The notes beneath the pieces were generated by a model. The model did no database searches, was not told the DNA's origin, and saw nothing but the letters and a program-made list of their open reading frames with translations. From Microlunatus endophyticus (GTDB lineage: Bacteria; Actinomycetota; Actinomycetes; Propionibacteriales; Propionibacteriaceae), in contig NZ_BMMZ01000001.1 of NCBI RefSeq assembly GCF_014646195.1, forward strand, positions 496,001 through 560,000: DNA of 64,000 bases, written 5' to 3'. Below are positions 17,776 to 27,670 of this stretch, in pieces (positions within the stretch are counted from its first letter, which is position 1; each line of letters opens with the position of its first letter). A program made the translations under genes and the position numbers.

Positions 17776-19392
17776 ATGCCACGCATCCTCATGCGAGCCA
17801 ACAAGGACCCCTTCACCGTGATCCGGCCGGAAGCGGTCCTCGGCCAGCGGTTGATCGGCAACAACACCGGCAATCTGCTCTTCTCCGACTCCGTGCACGC
17901 GACGTTGTCGGTCCCCGACGCCACCATCGTGACGACCGCGGACCTGGACAGGTCCGGCGACGACGAAGCTTTCGCTGCTCGGATCAACGAGCAGTTCGAT
18001 CATCTGGTCGTGCCGCTGGCCAACGCCTTCCGGACGACGTTCCTGAATCAACTCGACAACATCACCCGGACGATCGAGCGACTCGACATCCCCGTGACAG
18101 TTGTTGGGGTCGGTGCGCAAGGCGAGATGGACGGGATCGATCTCGAGCTGACGTCCGATCCGCAAGGTAAGGAGACCGTCCGCCGCTTCTGCTCGGCGGT
18201 CCTGGACCGCTCAGCGGCTATCGGCGTCCGCGGGGAGATCACCCGGAGATTCCTTGCAGGCCTCGGTTTCGGTGGCGATCAGGTCGAGATCATCGGCTGT
18301 CCCTCCTTGTTCCGCTTCGGGCCGGGCCTGACGGTCACGCGCAAGGTGGACCGGCTGACGTCGGATTCTCCGGTCGCCGTCAACATCACCCCGCATGTGC
18401 CGGGGATCGCCGAGATCGTCAACGCGAACGCCGACCGCTACCAGCAGTTGATCTTCGTCGGACAGGAGTACCCAGAGCTGCGGCTGCTGCTGTGGGGCGA
18501 TCAGGGCAACGAGGGCTGGGATCGCTCGCTGCCGATGAACCCCGGACACCGGCTCTATCGTGAAGACCGAATCCGCGTCTATCTGGATCCACGGATCTGG
18601 TACGCGGCGATGGCCCAGCAGCACTTCGCATTCGGCACTCGCATCCACGGCAACGTGGCCGCCATTCTGGCGGGCACTCCGGCGGTGGTGCTGGCCCACG
18701 ACTCCCGGGTGCTGGAACTCGCGGACTATCACGGTCTGCCACGGACCACCATCGCCGAGGTTGGCACCAATGTCGATGCGGCTGAGCTCTACGAGCGGGC
18801 CGACTTCACCGAGTTCCATCGCAGCCAGCCGGAGAACTTCGCGCGTTTCACGGCATTCCTGGAGCGAAACGATCTCGAGCACATCCACCAGCCCGGTCAG
18901 GCGAATCCGGACTACGAGCGGCGACTCGCCGAGGTGTCGTTTCCTGCCGGTGTCGGCAGCCTGGTGGGGACGGATGCCGACAGTCGCCAACGGGTTGCGG
19001 AGCGGCTGAACTGGCTGCGGCAGGGCGCAACCGTGGACCGGGCGCGACGCTGGGAGAGCTACCGTCCGACCTTCACTCTCACTCCGGCACGCGCTAAGCC
19101 GTTCAACGCGGACGCATTGGATGACGTACGCAAGCGCGCGACCCATAACCAGGACCGGATCGACCGGCTAACCGAACGAGCGCGCCGGCAACAGGACCAG
19201 ATCAAGGAGCTGACTCGAATCGTCCAGAGGCAGCAGACCCAGCTCGCCGACGTCAAGCGGCGGGAGGCCCGACGCGAACGGGAGCGAAAACTGCAGGCCC
19301 AGCGCGACCGCAATCGGCTACCCGCCAAGGTGTCCCGACGACTGCGCCGGGCGCTGAGATCAGCGAGTCGCCGGATCGGAGTCCGCAGCTGA
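17776..19392 (+). CDS. Polysaccharide pyruvyltransferase-family protein with coiled-coil tail
   Basis: 538 residues. Residues about 15-400 fit the polysaccharide pyruvyl transferase fold: an early GNNTGNLLFSD loop, a middle VRGEITRRFLAGLG segment and the nucleotide-side motif FGTRIHGNVAAILAGTPAVV. From about 445 on, the chain becomes a charged heptad-like coiled coil (QDRIDRLTERARRQQDQ) and ends in a very basic tail (RRLRRALRSASRR). The family adds pyruvate ketals to cell-surface sugars. No polysaccharide cluster is adjacent, and the tail suggests anchoring to nucleic acid, membrane phosphate or a partner protein; this is inference. Confidence 0.82.
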   Translation: MPRILMRANKDPFTVIRPEAVLGQRLIGNNTGNLLFSDSVHATLSVPDATIVTTADLDRSGDDEAFAARINEQFDHLVVPLANAFRTTFLNQLDNITRTIERLDIPVTVVGVGAQGEMDGIDLELTSDPQGKETVRRFCSAVLDRSAAIGVRGEITRRFLAGLGFGGDQVEIIGCPSLFRFGPGLTVTRKVDRLTSDSPVAVNITPHVPGIAEIVNANADRYQQLIFVGQEYPELRLLLWGDQGNEGWDRSLPMNPGHRLYREDRIRVYLDPRIWYAAMAQQHFAFGTRIHGNVAAILAGTPAVVLAHDSRVLELADYHGLPRTTIAEVGTNVDAAELYERADFTEFHRSQPENFARFTAFLERNDLEHIHQPGQANPDYERRLAEVSFPAGVGSLVGTDADSRQRVAERLNWLRQGATVDRARRWESYRPTFTLTPARAKPFNADALDDVRKRATHNQDRIDRLTERARRQQDQIKELTRIVQRQQTQLADVKRREARRERERKLQAQRDRNRLPAKVSRRLRRALRSASRRIGVRS

Positions 19393-19409
19393 GCGCGCTG
19401 GCGTTGTGA

Positions 19410-19871
19410 TCAACAGGTGACGTAGGCCTTGGAGTGCTTGCTCGGGAAGGTGCAGCTGTCCAGCCGCTTGCCGCTCTTGACCAGATATGCGGTGTCCCCG
19501 GTGTTGTTCCAGATGTAGTTGTGCTGGCCCCAGTAGAGACTCTTCGAGGTGTTCTTCCCGGGGCCGGTGTGCACGGTGACGCTCTTGCCCGCCTTCAGCG
19601 TGAACGAGCTCGGGAAGGTGTAGACGTGGCCCGACTTGTCCTTGATCTTGTACCCGGTGAGCTTGACCTTGGCCTTGCCGCCGTTGTGCACGACGACGTA
19701 TTCGGCGTTGAGCGACTTGGTGCTGCGGTTGTCGCTGCCCGGTGAATCGGCGTACAGCTTGGTGAATTTGATCTTGCCGGCAGCGGAAGCTGCAGGCGTG
19801 TGGACCGCGCTCAGGGCGACAGCCGCCAGCAGGGCGGCGAGGACAGCGGTGATCGTGCGCAAGGGCTTCAT
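19410..19871 (-). CDS. Secreted lamin-tail-domain protein
   Basis: 153 residues. A Sec signal peptide (basic start, LAALLAAVALSAV core, cleavage near ASA at about 27-31) is followed by one lamin-tail (LTD) domain of immunoglobulin-like fold: LNAEYVVVHNGG, LTGYKIKDKSGHVYTFP, TGPGKNTSKSLYWGQ. Two cysteines at the C terminus could form a disulphide. LTD proteins in actinobacteria are usually exported and often linked to nucleases or surface binding; this one has no catalytic domain. Its stop lies in a TGATCA hexamer. Confidence 0.85.
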   Translation of the reverse strand: MKPLRTITAVLAALLAAVALSAVHTPAASAAGKIKFTKLYADSPGSDNRSTKSLNAEYVVVHNGGKAKVKLTGYKIKDKSGHVYTFPSSFTLKAGKSVTVHTGPGKNTSKSLYWGQHNYIWNNTGDTAYLVKSGKRLDSCTFPSKHSKAYVTC

Positions 19872-19986
19872 GAGTCTCCAGTTCGGGTCGGGCCGGTACG
19901 ACCCTAGGGTCGGCCGACAACGCCCGTGCGCCGTTTCGGCAACTCAGGACTTCGGTCCCGAACGCGGCGCCGGATAGGGTTGCCGC

Positions 19987-20748
19987 ATGAGTCTGGCCGT
20001 GCGGGTGATCCCGTGTCTCGATGTGCATGCCGGCCGGGTCGTCAAAGGCGTCAACTTCGAGAATCTGCGCGACGCCGGCGACCCGGTGGAGTTGGCCGCG
20101 CTCTATGACGGCGAGGGCGCCGACGAACTCACCTTCCTCGACATCTCGGCCTCCTCGGAAGGCCGCGAGACGACGGTCGACATGGTGCGCCAGACCGCAG
20201 GCAGCGTCTTCATCCCGCTGACCGTCGGCGGCGGCATCGGCTCGGTCGCCGATGTCGATCGGATGCTGCGGGCCGGTGCCGACAAGGTCGGCGTCAACAC
20301 AGCCGCGATCCATCGCCCCGAGCTGATCCGCGAGATCACCCGCCGTTTCGGCAACCAGGTGCTGGTGCTGTCGCTGGACGCCCGTCGGGATCCCGAGCAG
20401 CCCTCCGGATTCGGGGTCACCACCCATGGCGGACGCAAGAACGCCGGTCTGGATGCGATCGAGTGGGCGAGGAAGGCAGTCGATCTGGGCGTGGGCGAGA
20501 TCCTGCTCAACTCGATGGACGCCGACGGCACCACCGGCGGGTTCGATCTGGAGATGATCCGAGCCGTACGGGCCGTGGTCGACGTACCGCTGATCGCCTC
20601 CGGCGGCGCCGGCAAAGCGGAGGATTTCCCGCCGGCGGTGGCGGCCGGAGCCGACGCCGTGCTGGCCGCAACCGTGTTCCATTACCGCACCTTGAGCATA
20701 TCTGAAGTCAAGAAGGCGCTGGAAGAGGCCGGTTACCCGGTTCGCTGA
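19987..20748 (+). CDS. hisF: HisF, imidazole glycerol phosphate synthase cyclase subunit
   Basis: 253 residues, the usual length. It opens with [16 protein letters not shown], holding the catalytic Asp at residue 11 of the TIM barrel; the second acid is in LSLDARR near 130, and phosphate loops GGGIGS and ASGGAGK are present. With HisH it makes imidazole glycerol phosphate and AICAR from PRFAR in histidine synthesis. No other his gene lies in the window, so it is either the end of a his cluster elsewhere or a detached gene. Confidence 0.96.
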   Translation: MSLAVRVIPCLDVHAGRVVKGVNFENLRDAGDPVELAALYDGEGADELTFLDISASSEGRETTVDMVRQTAGSVFIPLTVGGGIGSVADVDRMLRAGADKVGVNTAAIHRPELIREITRRFGNQVLVLSLDARRDPEQPSGFGVTTHGGRKNAGLDAIEWARKAVDLGVGEILLNSMDADGTTGGFDLEMIRAVRAVVDVPLIASGGAGKAEDFPPAVAAGADAVLAATVFHYRTLSISEVKKALEEAGYPVR

Positions 20749-20770
20749 CGCTTCCTGGCAAGATCGACCC

Positions 20771-21691
20771 ATGCGTGTGTGGGTGCCCTTCGAATCAGAG
20801 GCCGAGGCCCGGGACAAGCTCGGTGAGCTGCCGGACAACATCGAGCTCGACTTCTACACCGGCGGCGACTTCCCGTCGACCGCCGACGAGGTCGAGGTCT
20901 ACGTGCACCCCTACCTCGGCGCGCACGACCCGTGGGAGCGGTTCGGCGAGCTGCCGAAGCTGAAGGTGGTGCTGATCCAGTCCGCCGGCTATGAGGACAT
21001 CCAGCCGCACATCCCCGAGGGCGTCACGCTGTGCAATGCCGCCGGGGTGCACGACGCCAGCACCGCCGAGATGGCGGTCGGGCTGTCGCTGGCTCTGGGC
21101 CGGCACCTGGACGCCTACGCCCGGAACCAGACCAGCGGCACCTGGGAGCCGCAGTTCGGCCGGTCCCTTGCCGACCAGCGGGTCACGATCCTCGGCTACG
21201 GCCACATCGGCCAAGCCATCGAGCGTCGGCTGACCGGCTTCGAGGTTGCCTCGATCACCCGGATCGCCCGCCGGGCTCGTACGGAGCCGATGCCGGTCCG
21301 TCCGATCACCGATCTGGACGACGTGCTGCCGGAGACGGATGTGCTGTTCCTGATCACCCCGCTCACCCCGGATACCGAGAAGATTATCGACAAGCATGCC
21401 CTGGCGTTGCTGCCCGACGGTGCCCAGGTGATCAACGTCGGCCGCGGCCGGCTGATCGACACCGACGCGCTGGTCGCCGAGACCAGCTCCGGCCGGCTCA
21501 CGGCCGGTTTGGACGTCACCGAGCCCGAGCCGCTGCCGTCCGACCATCCGTTGTGGACCAGTCCCGGCGTCCTGATCTCACCGCACACCGGCGGCGCCAG
21601 CAGCGCCTTCTTCCCCCGGTCGAATGCCCTGATCGCCGCACAGTTGCGCCGGTACGCCACCGGTCAGCCCCTGGAGAACGTGATCGAATGA
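20771..21691 (+). CDS. D-isomer-specific 2-hydroxyacid dehydrogenase
   Basis: 306 residues. The NAD-binding loop ILGYGHIGQAI is near 139-149. The catalytic Arg lies in INVGRGRLID near 223, Glu in VTEPEPL near 255 and His in ISPHTGGAS near 272. It reduces a 2-oxoacid or oxidises a D-2-hydroxyacid in the cytoplasm; the substrate (glyoxylate, phosphoglycerate or another acid) is not defined. The ATG follows hisF by 22 bases, and the stop overlaps the HIT gene start by ATGA, so the three genes may be cotranscribed. Confidence 0.88.
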   Translation: MRVWVPFESEAEARDKLGELPDNIELDFYTGGDFPSTADEVEVYVHPYLGAHDPWERFGELPKLKVVLIQSAGYEDIQPHIPEGVTLCNAAGVHDASTAEMAVGLSLALGRHLDAYARNQTSGTWEPQFGRSLADQRVTILGYGHIGQAIERRLTGFEVASITRIARRARTEPMPVRPITDLDDVLPETDVLFLITPLTPDTEKIIDKHALALLPDGAQVINVGRGRLIDTDALVAETSSGRLTAGLDVTEPEPLPSDHPLWTSPGVLISPHTGGASSAFFPRSNALIAAQLRRYATGQPLENVIE

Positions 21692-22113
21692 GCCCTTCGA
21701 CAAGTTCAGAGAACTGCATCTTCTGCAAGATCATCGCCGGCGAGATACCGTCCTGGAGGATCGACGAAGATGATCAATCCGTCTCCTTCCTGGACGTCGC
21801 GCCGTTCCATCGTGGTCATACGCTGGTGGTACCGAAGCGGCACGTCGAGAGCTTCATCGCCGATCCGCCGGCGCTGGCCGAGATCACTCCGGCGATCGAC
21901 CGGGTGTCCCGGCTGTTGATCACCAAACTGGGCGCCGACGGCATGAACATGTTCTCCTCCGCGGGACCCGTTGCCGGTCAGGAGGTCTTCCATCTGCACG
22001 TGCATCTGTTGCCGCGTTACGCGGACACGCCCGGTCTGCGGAATCTCTTCGGCCCCAAGCCTGTGGCGACCGATGACGAGCTGGAGACGGTATGGCGACG
22101 ACTGACCAGCTAG
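21688..22113 (+). CDS. HIT-family nucleotide hydrolase
   Basis: 141 residues. The histidine triad reads HLHVHLLPR near residues 99-107, and the start CIFCKIIAGEIPS is that of Hint-type nucleoside phosphoramidase/AMP-lysine hydrolases. Its likely zinc ligands are the two cysteines of CIFC. The start ATG overlaps the preceding stop and the following gene begins 22 bases before this one ends. Codons 2-8 are made from a dispersed repeat (21693-21709), so the N terminus of about 8 residues is recently acquired or variable. Confidence 0.92.
   Translation: MSPSTSSENCIFCKIIAGEIPSWRIDEDDQSVSFLDVAPFHRGHTLVVPKRHVESFIADPPALAEITPAIDRVSRLLITKLGADGMNMFSSAGPVAGQEVFHLHVHLLPRYADTPGLRNLFGPKPVATDDELETVWRRLTS
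21693..21709 (+). repeat. Dispersed repeat copy inside the HIT coding start
   Basis: CCCTTCGACAAGTTCAG matches the repeat family also seen at 25161-25204 and 45375-45424. Here it is translated as the first residues of the HIT protein rather than being intergenic. Confidence 0.7.
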
Positions 22114-23393
22114 TGGCGCCGCCGCCGATGACCACGGCGCAGCGGTTCCGGCGGATGGTTGGGGAGATGGTCCCCGCCTACGTTGTCTCGTTGATCATGC
22201 TCCCGTTGATCATCGCGGGTGGCCGCTACTGGCCCTTCCGGCCGTCGACGATGGATCTGCAGGTCTACTTCTACGCGGTCCGCGCGATGTTGCACGGCGC
22301 CAACATCATGGAGTGGACCTCGCCCGGATTCCATCTCTGGTTCATCTATCCGCCGGCGGCGGCGATCGTCATGCTGCCGCTGGCGATCGGCCCGTTCATC
22401 GTCTGGGAGCTGCTCTGGATCGCCGGGCTGGTGATCGCCCAGAACGTGGTGATGATCCGCTGCGGGGTGCCGCGCGGCCTGCCGTTGGCGCTGTTCTCGA
22501 TCGCCCTGGTGATCGGGATGGAACCGATCCGGACGACCATCGGGTACGCCCAGATCAACACCTTCCTGATGGTGCTGGTGGTCATCGACCTGCTGCCATC
22601 CGATCCGCGACGCAAGCGCAGATTCCCGGCCGGCATCCTGATCGGCCTGGCTGCGGCGATCAAGTTGACGCCGGCGATCTTCGTACTGATGCTGCTGATC
22701 GTCGGCAAGAAGAAGCAGGCACTCACCGCGATCATCACCTTCGCCGTCCTGACGGCGATCGGAACCGCCGTCCAGCCGGCCGCCACGGTCTCGTACCTGA
22801 AGAGCCTGGCCGGGGGAGACACGCACACGTCCGGTCCGGTCTACGTCGGCAACCAGTCCCTGCTCGGCGTCGTGCTCCGGCTCTTCGGTGACAGCCACCT
22901 GCACACCTACATCGGGTTGCTGATCTCGGTGATCGTTGCGGTGATCGCAGCCATCGTGGGAGCGCACTGGTGGAAACAGGGCGCCCACGTGCTGGCGATC
23001 GGTTTCGTCGGGCTCGGCAGCAATCTGGCCTCGCCGCTGTCCTGGACCCACCACTTCGTCTGGATCCTGCCGCTGGCCATCGCGGTGCTGTATCAGTTGC
23101 GTCGCCGGCCCTGGCCCGATGCGCGCGCCGATCACGTACCGATGCCACGCTGGTTGTTGATCGCCTCCGGTGCGATCGTGCTCTATGTCAGTGCCTGCCT
23201 GCCCCTGGCGCTGTTGCCGTACTACGCGGGTGCCGCCGATCACTACAACGCGTTGCAGGAACTGATCGCCAACTTCGGCCCGATCCTGATCACGCTGGTG
23301 CTGATCGTCGCGGCGGGCGGCATGATCGTACGATCCCGGCGCGTCTCGGCGAACGGGCGGACCGATGCGGAGCAGCTGATCGAGCAAGGGTAG
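22092..23393 (+). CDS. GT87-family polyprenol-phosphate mannosyltransferase
   Basis: 433 residues with about ten hydrophobic helices. The first periplasmic loop carries acidic residues ([17 protein letters not shown]), and later motifs [17 protein letters not shown] and [14 protein letters not shown] fit GT87/DUF2029 transferases such as the alpha-1,2-mannosyltransferases of lipoglycan synthesis. It would use a lipid-linked mannose on the outer face of the membrane; the acceptor is unknown. It overlaps the HIT gene by 22 bases and ends 10 bases before ilvD. Confidence 0.83.
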   Translation: MATTDQLVAPPPMTTAQRFRRMVGEMVPAYVVSLIMLPLIIAGGRYWPFRPSTMDLQVYFYAVRAMLHGANIMEWTSPGFHLWFIYPPAAAIVMLPLAIGPFIVWELLWIAGLVIAQNVVMIRCGVPRGLPLALFSIALVIGMEPIRTTIGYAQINTFLMVLVVIDLLPSDPRRKRRFPAGILIGLAAAIKLTPAIFVLMLLIVGKKKQALTAIITFAVLTAIGTAVQPAATVSYLKSLAGGDTHTSGPVYVGNQSLLGVVLRLFGDSHLHTYIGLLISVIVAVIAAIVGAHWWKQGAHVLAIGFVGLGSNLASPLSWTHHFVWILPLAIAVLYQLRRRPWPDARADHVPMPRWLLIASGAIVLYVSACLPLALLPYYAGAADHYNALQELIANFGPILITLVLIVAAGGMIVRSRRVSANGRTDAEQLIEQG

Positions 23394-23403
23394 TTTGACG
23401 CCC

Positions 23404-25131
23404 ATGTCCAGCAGCACGATCGATACCAATTCACCCGCTTCCAGCGCCGGAGGCAACGCCCCTGACATCAAGCCCCGCTCCCGTACCGTCACCGACGGCC
23501 TGGAGGCGACCGCCGCCCGTGGCATGCTCCGCGCGGTAGGGATGGGCGACGAGGACTTCGCCAAGCCGCAGATCGGCGTCGCATCCAGCTGGAACGAGAT
23601 CACCCCCTGCAATCTGTCGCTGGACCGGCTGGCCAAGGCCGTCAAGTCCGGAGTGCACGCGGCCGGCGGCTACCCGCTGGAATTCGGCACCATCTCGGTC
23701 TCCGACGGCATCTCGATGGGCCACGTCGGCATGCACTACTCGCTGGTCAGCCGCGAGATCATCGCCGACTCGGTCGAGACGGTGATGGAGGCCGAACGGC
23801 TCGACGGGTCGGTGCTGCTGGCCGGTTGCGACAAGTCGCTGCCCGGCATGCTGATGGCCGCCGCGCGCCTTGATCTTGCCTCGGTCTTCCTCTACGCCGG
23901 CTCGATCATGCCCGGCCAGGTGGACGGCAAGGACGTCACGATCATCGACGCCTTCGAGGCCGTCGGCGCCTGCGTGCGTGGCCTGATCAGCCGCGACGAG
24001 GTGGACCGGATCGAACGCGCGATCTGCCCGGGCGAGGGCGCCTGCGGTGGCATGTACACCGCCAACACGATGGCCAGTGCCGCCGAGGCGCTCGGCATGT
24101 CCATCCCCGGCTCCGCCGCGCCGCCGGCCGTCGACCGGCGGCGCGACGGGTTCGCGCACCGCAGCGGTGAAGCTGTGGTGAACATGCTCAAGAAGGGGAT
24201 CACCGCGCGGCAGATCATGACCCGGGACGCGTTCGAGAACGCGATCGCCGTGGTGATGGCCTTCGGCGGCTCGACCAACGCGGTGCTGCACCTGCTGGCG
24301 ATCGCCAACGAGGCCGGCGTCGAGCTGACCATGGACGATTTCGCCCGGATCGGCAAGAAGGTCCCGCACCTGGGCGACCTGAAGCCGTTCGGCCGATTCG
24401 TGATGAACGACGTCGACAAGATCGGCGGCGTCCCGGTGGTGATGAAGGCGCTGCTGGAGGCCGGCCTGCTGCACGGCGACTGCCTGACCGTGACCGGCAA
24501 GACCGTCGCCGAGAACCTGGCCGACATCAACCCGCCGGACGTCGACGGCAAGATCATCCGCGCGCTGTCCGAGCCGATCCACCCGACCGGCGGCATCACC
24601 ATCCTGCACGGATCGCTGGCTCCCGAGGGTGCGGTCGTCAAGAGCGCCGGTTTCGACACCACAGTGATCGAAGGCACGGCGCGGGTGTTCGACGGCGAGC
24701 GGGCGGCGATGGACGCGCTGGAGGACGGCACCATCACCTCCGGCGATGTCGTGGTGATCCGCTACGAGGGTCCCAAGGGCGGTCCGGGAATGCGCGAGAT
24801 GCTCGCCATCACCGGTGCGATCAAGGGCGCGGGGCTGGGCAAGGACGTCATGTTGATCACCGACGGACGGTTCTCCGGGGGCACCACCGGCCTGTGCGTC
24901 GGCCATATCGCCCCCGAGGCCACCGAGGGCGGCCCGATCGCCCTGGTGGAGAACGGTGACAAGATCATCCTGAATGTCGCCGAGGGCACTCTGGAGGTCG
25001 ACGTCCCGGCCGAGGAGTTGGACAAGCGCCGGGCTGCCTGGACACTGCCGGAGCGCCCCAAGCCGCACGGCGTGCTGGCCAAGTACGCCAAACTGGTGAA
25101 GTCGGCCAACGTGGGTGCCGTCTGCTCCTGA
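23404..25131 (+). CDS. ilvD: Dihydroxy-acid dehydratase
   Basis: 575 residues, the usual length. It dehydrates 2,3-dihydroxy-isovalerate and 2,3-dihydroxy-3-methylvalerate to the keto acids of valine and isoleucine. Iron-sulphur cysteines appear in [17 protein letters not shown] and [12 protein letters not shown]; the C-terminal [13 protein letters not shown] is conserved. The ATG at 23404 was chosen over an upstream TTG. It stands about 7.7 kb from ilvBNC with an accessory sugar cluster between, so it is probably transcribed separately, and a repeat hairpin lies directly downstream. Confidence 0.95.
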   Translation: MSSSTIDTNSPASSAGGNAPDIKPRSRTVTDGLEATAARGMLRAVGMGDEDFAKPQIGVASSWNEITPCNLSLDRLAKAVKSGVHAAGGYPLEFGTISVSDGISMGHVGMHYSLVSREIIADSVETVMEAERLDGSVLLAGCDKSLPGMLMAAARLDLASVFLYAGSIMPGQVDGKDVTIIDAFEAVGACVRGLISRDEVDRIERAICPGEGACGGMYTANTMASAAEALGMSIPGSAAPPAVDRRRDGFAHRSGEAVVNMLKKGITARQIMTRDAFENAIAVVMAFGGSTNAVLHLLAIANEAGVELTMDDFARIGKKVPHLGDLKPFGRFVMNDVDKIGGVPVVMKALLEAGLLHGDCLTVTGKTVAENLADINPPDVDGKIIRALSEPIHPTGGITILHGSLAPEGAVVKSAGFDTTVIEGTARVFDGERAAMDALEDGTITSGDVVVIRYEGPKGGPGMREMLAITGAIKGAGLGKDVMLITDGRFSGGTTGLCVGHIAPEATEGGPIALVENGDKIILNVAEGTLEVDVPAEELDKRRAAWTLPERPKPHGVLAKYAKLVKSANVGAVCS

Positions 25132-25160
25132 GTCGCCCCCGAGCCTGTCCGTCCGATCCC

Positions 25161-25204
25161 CGAGCTTGTCGAACGGCCCTTGATTTCCTTCGACAAGCTC
25201 AAGG
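25161..25204. repeat. Inverted pair of the CGAGCTTGTCGAA repeat, hairpin after ilvD
   Basis: GAGCTTGTCGAA at 25162-25173 and TTCGACAAGCTC at 25189-25200 are perfect 12-bp inverted copies 15 bases apart and can form a strong hairpin in the ilvD 3' region. It may slow or end transcription, but there is no T-run. Confidence 0.8.
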
Positions 25205-25239
25205 CTCTGATTGTCGGAGCCGGCTGCCAGGATGGCGCC

Positions 25240-26442
25240 ATGCAGCGGATCAGTGTGCAGCAGCGGCGCGCGATGTTGGCGCGCCGGCAGCGGTTGGCCG
25301 GCCCCGCGCCGACCGACGTTGAGGACCTGGTCCGGTCGCTGGTCTGTCTGCATGCCACCGACCCGGCCAGCATCTACCTCTCCGCCTGGGCGCGGATCCC
25401 CGGCTTCGCGCGTGCTGATCTTGATCGCGCGCTGTACGCCGACCGGACGGTGATCAAACAGCTGGCCATGCGCCGGACACTCTTCGTGATCGATCGCGAC
25501 GACCTCATCGACGTGCAGCCTGCGGGCGCCGCACGGGTCGCGGGATCGGAATCCCGCAAGATGATCAAGATGGTCGAGGAGGCCGGCGTCGCCGCCGACG
25601 GTGCCCGCTGGCTCCGCCGGGCATCACAAGCGGTATTGAAGGCGCTGTCGGATGGCAGGGAGGCGACTTCGACCGAGCTGGCGGCCGAACTGCCGATCTT
25701 GCAGGGGACCGTACGGGCGGGCTCCGGCAAGTGGTCCGCTGATGTGCCGATCTCGCCGCGGATCCTGACCATCCTGGGCGCCGAAGGCCGGGTCGTCAGG
25801 GCGACCAATCGCGGGCCGTGGTACACGTCTCGGCCGCGCTGGGCGAGCATGGAGTCCTGGCTGGGCCAGTCCCGGTTGAACCAGTCCTGGCAGCCCGCCG
25901 ATACTGCGACCGCGCACCGGCGGATGGTGCAGCGCTGGCTGCAGTCCTTCGGGCCGGGTACGGCAATGGATCTCAAGTGGTGGTTGGGTTCAACCGTCGC
26001 CGCCGTGAATCGGTCGCTGGCCGAACTCGACCCGGTCGAGGTCGATCTTGACGGCCGGCCTGGCTACCTGCTGGCCGACGATCTTGATCAGCTCACCGAT
26101 GATCAGCCGCCCGAGCCCTGGATCGCTCTGCTGCCCGCGCTCGACCCAACGCCGATGGGCTGGACCGACCGGGACTGGTATCTGGGTGATCACAAGAAAC
26201 TCGTCTACGACACCAACGGCAACGCCGGGCCCACGATCTGGTGTGACGGCCGGATCGTCGGGGGCTGGTGGCAGGATCCGGCCGGCACCGTGATCGTACG
26301 GCTGCTGGAAGAGATCGGCAGCGACGCGGCCGCAGCGGTGAACGCTGAGGCCGCCGACCTCACGGATTGGCTCGGTGGCAAGGTGGTCATGCCGCGGTTT
26401 CCCTCACCACTGGCGAAACTCGTCGGCGACCAGGCTCCTTGA
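25240..26442 (+). CDS. Winged-helix DNA-binding protein (HTH_42/AlkX-type)
   Basis: 400 residues from the ATG at 25240; a longer reading from 25180 would translate the repeat region and is rejected. The N-terminal QRRAMLARRQRLAG and LHATDPASIYLSAWAR stretches, the middle PGTAMDLKWWLG and the C-terminal GWTDRDWYLG are typical of the crosslink-repair glycosylase-like winged-helix family (PF06224). Such proteins bind DNA; glycosylase activity on crosslinked or alkylated bases is proven only for some relatives. The next gene starts 43 bases downstream. Confidence 0.85.
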   Translation: MQRISVQQRRAMLARRQRLAGPAPTDVEDLVRSLVCLHATDPASIYLSAWARIPGFARADLDRALYADRTVIKQLAMRRTLFVIDRDDLIDVQPAGAARVAGSESRKMIKMVEEAGVAADGARWLRRASQAVLKALSDGREATSTELAAELPILQGTVRAGSGKWSADVPISPRILTILGAEGRVVRATNRGPWYTSRPRWASMESWLGQSRLNQSWQPADTATAHRRMVQRWLQSFGPGTAMDLKWWLGSTVAAVNRSLAELDPVEVDLDGRPGYLLADDLDQLTDDQPPEPWIALLPALDPTPMGWTDRDWYLGDHKKLVYDTNGNAGPTIWCDGRIVGGWWQDPAGTVIVRLLEEIGSDAAAAVNAEAADLTDWLGGKVVMPRFPSPLAKLVGDQAP

Positions 26443-26485
26443 TCGGCCGGCCCGGATTCGGCCGCGAAGCGAAGGGAATCGAGCG

Positions 26486-27670
26486 TTGCGCACGCTGAAG
26501 ATCACCGCTGTCGAGGTCGAAGCGGTGAAGGGACCGCATCCCGACCTGCCCGACGGGCGGCAGAAGCAAGTCAGACCGCTGACCCTGTACGCCGAGCACC
26601 GGCCACCGCAGCAGCAGCCGACTCCGGCCCGCCCCGCCGAGTTGACCTCGCTCTATCTGCGGATCAGCACCGATCAGGGCATCAGCGGTTTCTACGGTCC
26701 GATCGAGTACGACGCCGCCTGGCCGATCCTCGACCAGTTCGCCGACTTCCTGATCGGCCAGGACGCGCTCGCCGGCACCATCCTGTGGGACAAACTCGAG
26801 CGCCTCGACCGGCACGCCCGGCACGGGCACCTCAAGATCGCGATCAGTGCGATCGACAACGCGCTGTGGGACCTGCGGGGCAAGGCGTACGACGCCCCGG
26901 TCTGGCAGCTGCTCGGCGGCGCCTCCCGGCAGCGGATCCCCGCCTACGTGAGCACCCTGGGGACGTCGCTGCGGCCGGAGGATGTCCGCCGTACGGCGGC
27001 GGAACTCAAGGCGGCCGGATTCGACGGCCAGAAATGGTTCTTCGCCGACGGTCCCGGTGACGGCCCGGACGGGCTGACCCGCAATGTCGAGCTGGCCAGG
27101 ATCGTACGGGAGTCGGTCGGCCCGGATTTCCCGATCATGTTCGACGCCTTCATGGGGTGGGATCTGGCCTACGCCCGGGCCTGGATCGAGCGGGTTGGTG
27201 ACCTTCGGCCGACCTGGCTGGAGGAGGTCTTCCTGCCCAACCGTGTTGATGCCTTCATCGAGCTGCACCGCAGCACCGGCCAGCCGCTGAGCGCGGGGGA
27301 GCACCTCTACGACCGTCCGGACGTGCTGGGCTTCCTGCAGGCCGGGGCACTCGCGGTGTTGCAATGCGATCCGGAGTGGTGCGGCGGTGTCACCGAGCTG
27401 GTCCGGATCTGTGCGCTGGCCGACAGCTTCACCGTGCCGGTGATCCCGCACGGGCACGGACTGCACGCCGCCCTGCATGTGGTGGCGAGCCAGTCACCGG
27501 CGACCTGCCCCAAGGCCGAATACCTCTACCGCATCATGCCCAATCGTCACCACTTCGAGTTGCATCCACTGACGCCTGAGGGTGGCTCCTTCGCGCTGCC
27601 GCAGGGCCCCGGTTTCGGGATCGAGCTGGACGAATCCAAGATCACCTCGCGGGAGCTGCTGCGACGATGA
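26486..27670 (+). CDS. Enolase-superfamily sugar-acid dehydratase (RhmD-like)
   Basis: 394 residues from the TTG at 26486, preceded by AAGGGAA at a proper distance; longer readings overlap the previous gene. The MR/MLE barrel has metal ligands in MFDAFMGWD, WLEEVFLP and SAGEHLYD, and a catalytic His-Gly pair in IPHGHG. The pattern DPEWCGGVTELVRI resembles rhamnonate dehydratase. It removes water from an aldonic acid; the stereochemistry of the natural substrate is not known. It converges on the sugar operon and shares its stop hexamer TGATCA. Confidence 0.85.
   Translation: MRTLKITAVEVEAVKGPHPDLPDGRQKQVRPLTLYAEHRPPQQQPTPARPAELTSLYLRISTDQGISGFYGPIEYDAAWPILDQFADFLIGQDALAGTILWDKLERLDRHARHGHLKIAISAIDNALWDLRGKAYDAPVWQLLGGASRQRIPAYVSTLGTSLRPEDVRRTAAELKAAGFDGQKWFFADGPGDGPDGLTRNVELARIVRESVGPDFPIMFDAFMGWDLAYARAWIERVGDLRPTWLEEVFLPNRVDAFIELHRSTGQPLSAGEHLYDRPDVLGFLQAGALAVLQCDPEWCGGVTELVRICALADSFTVPVIPHGHGLHAALHVVASQSPATCPKAEYLYRIMPNRHHFELHPLTPEGGSFALPQGPGFGIELDESKITSRELLRR

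Noticed and set aside
25180..25239. Twenty-codon extension of the winged-helix protein
   Set aside because: It would translate the inverted repeat; the family sequence begins at the ATG at 25240.
23431..25353. A 640-codon open frame opposite ilvD
   Set aside because: Long antisense frames are expected in GC-rich genes, and the plus-strand product is a full dihydroxy-acid dehydratase.
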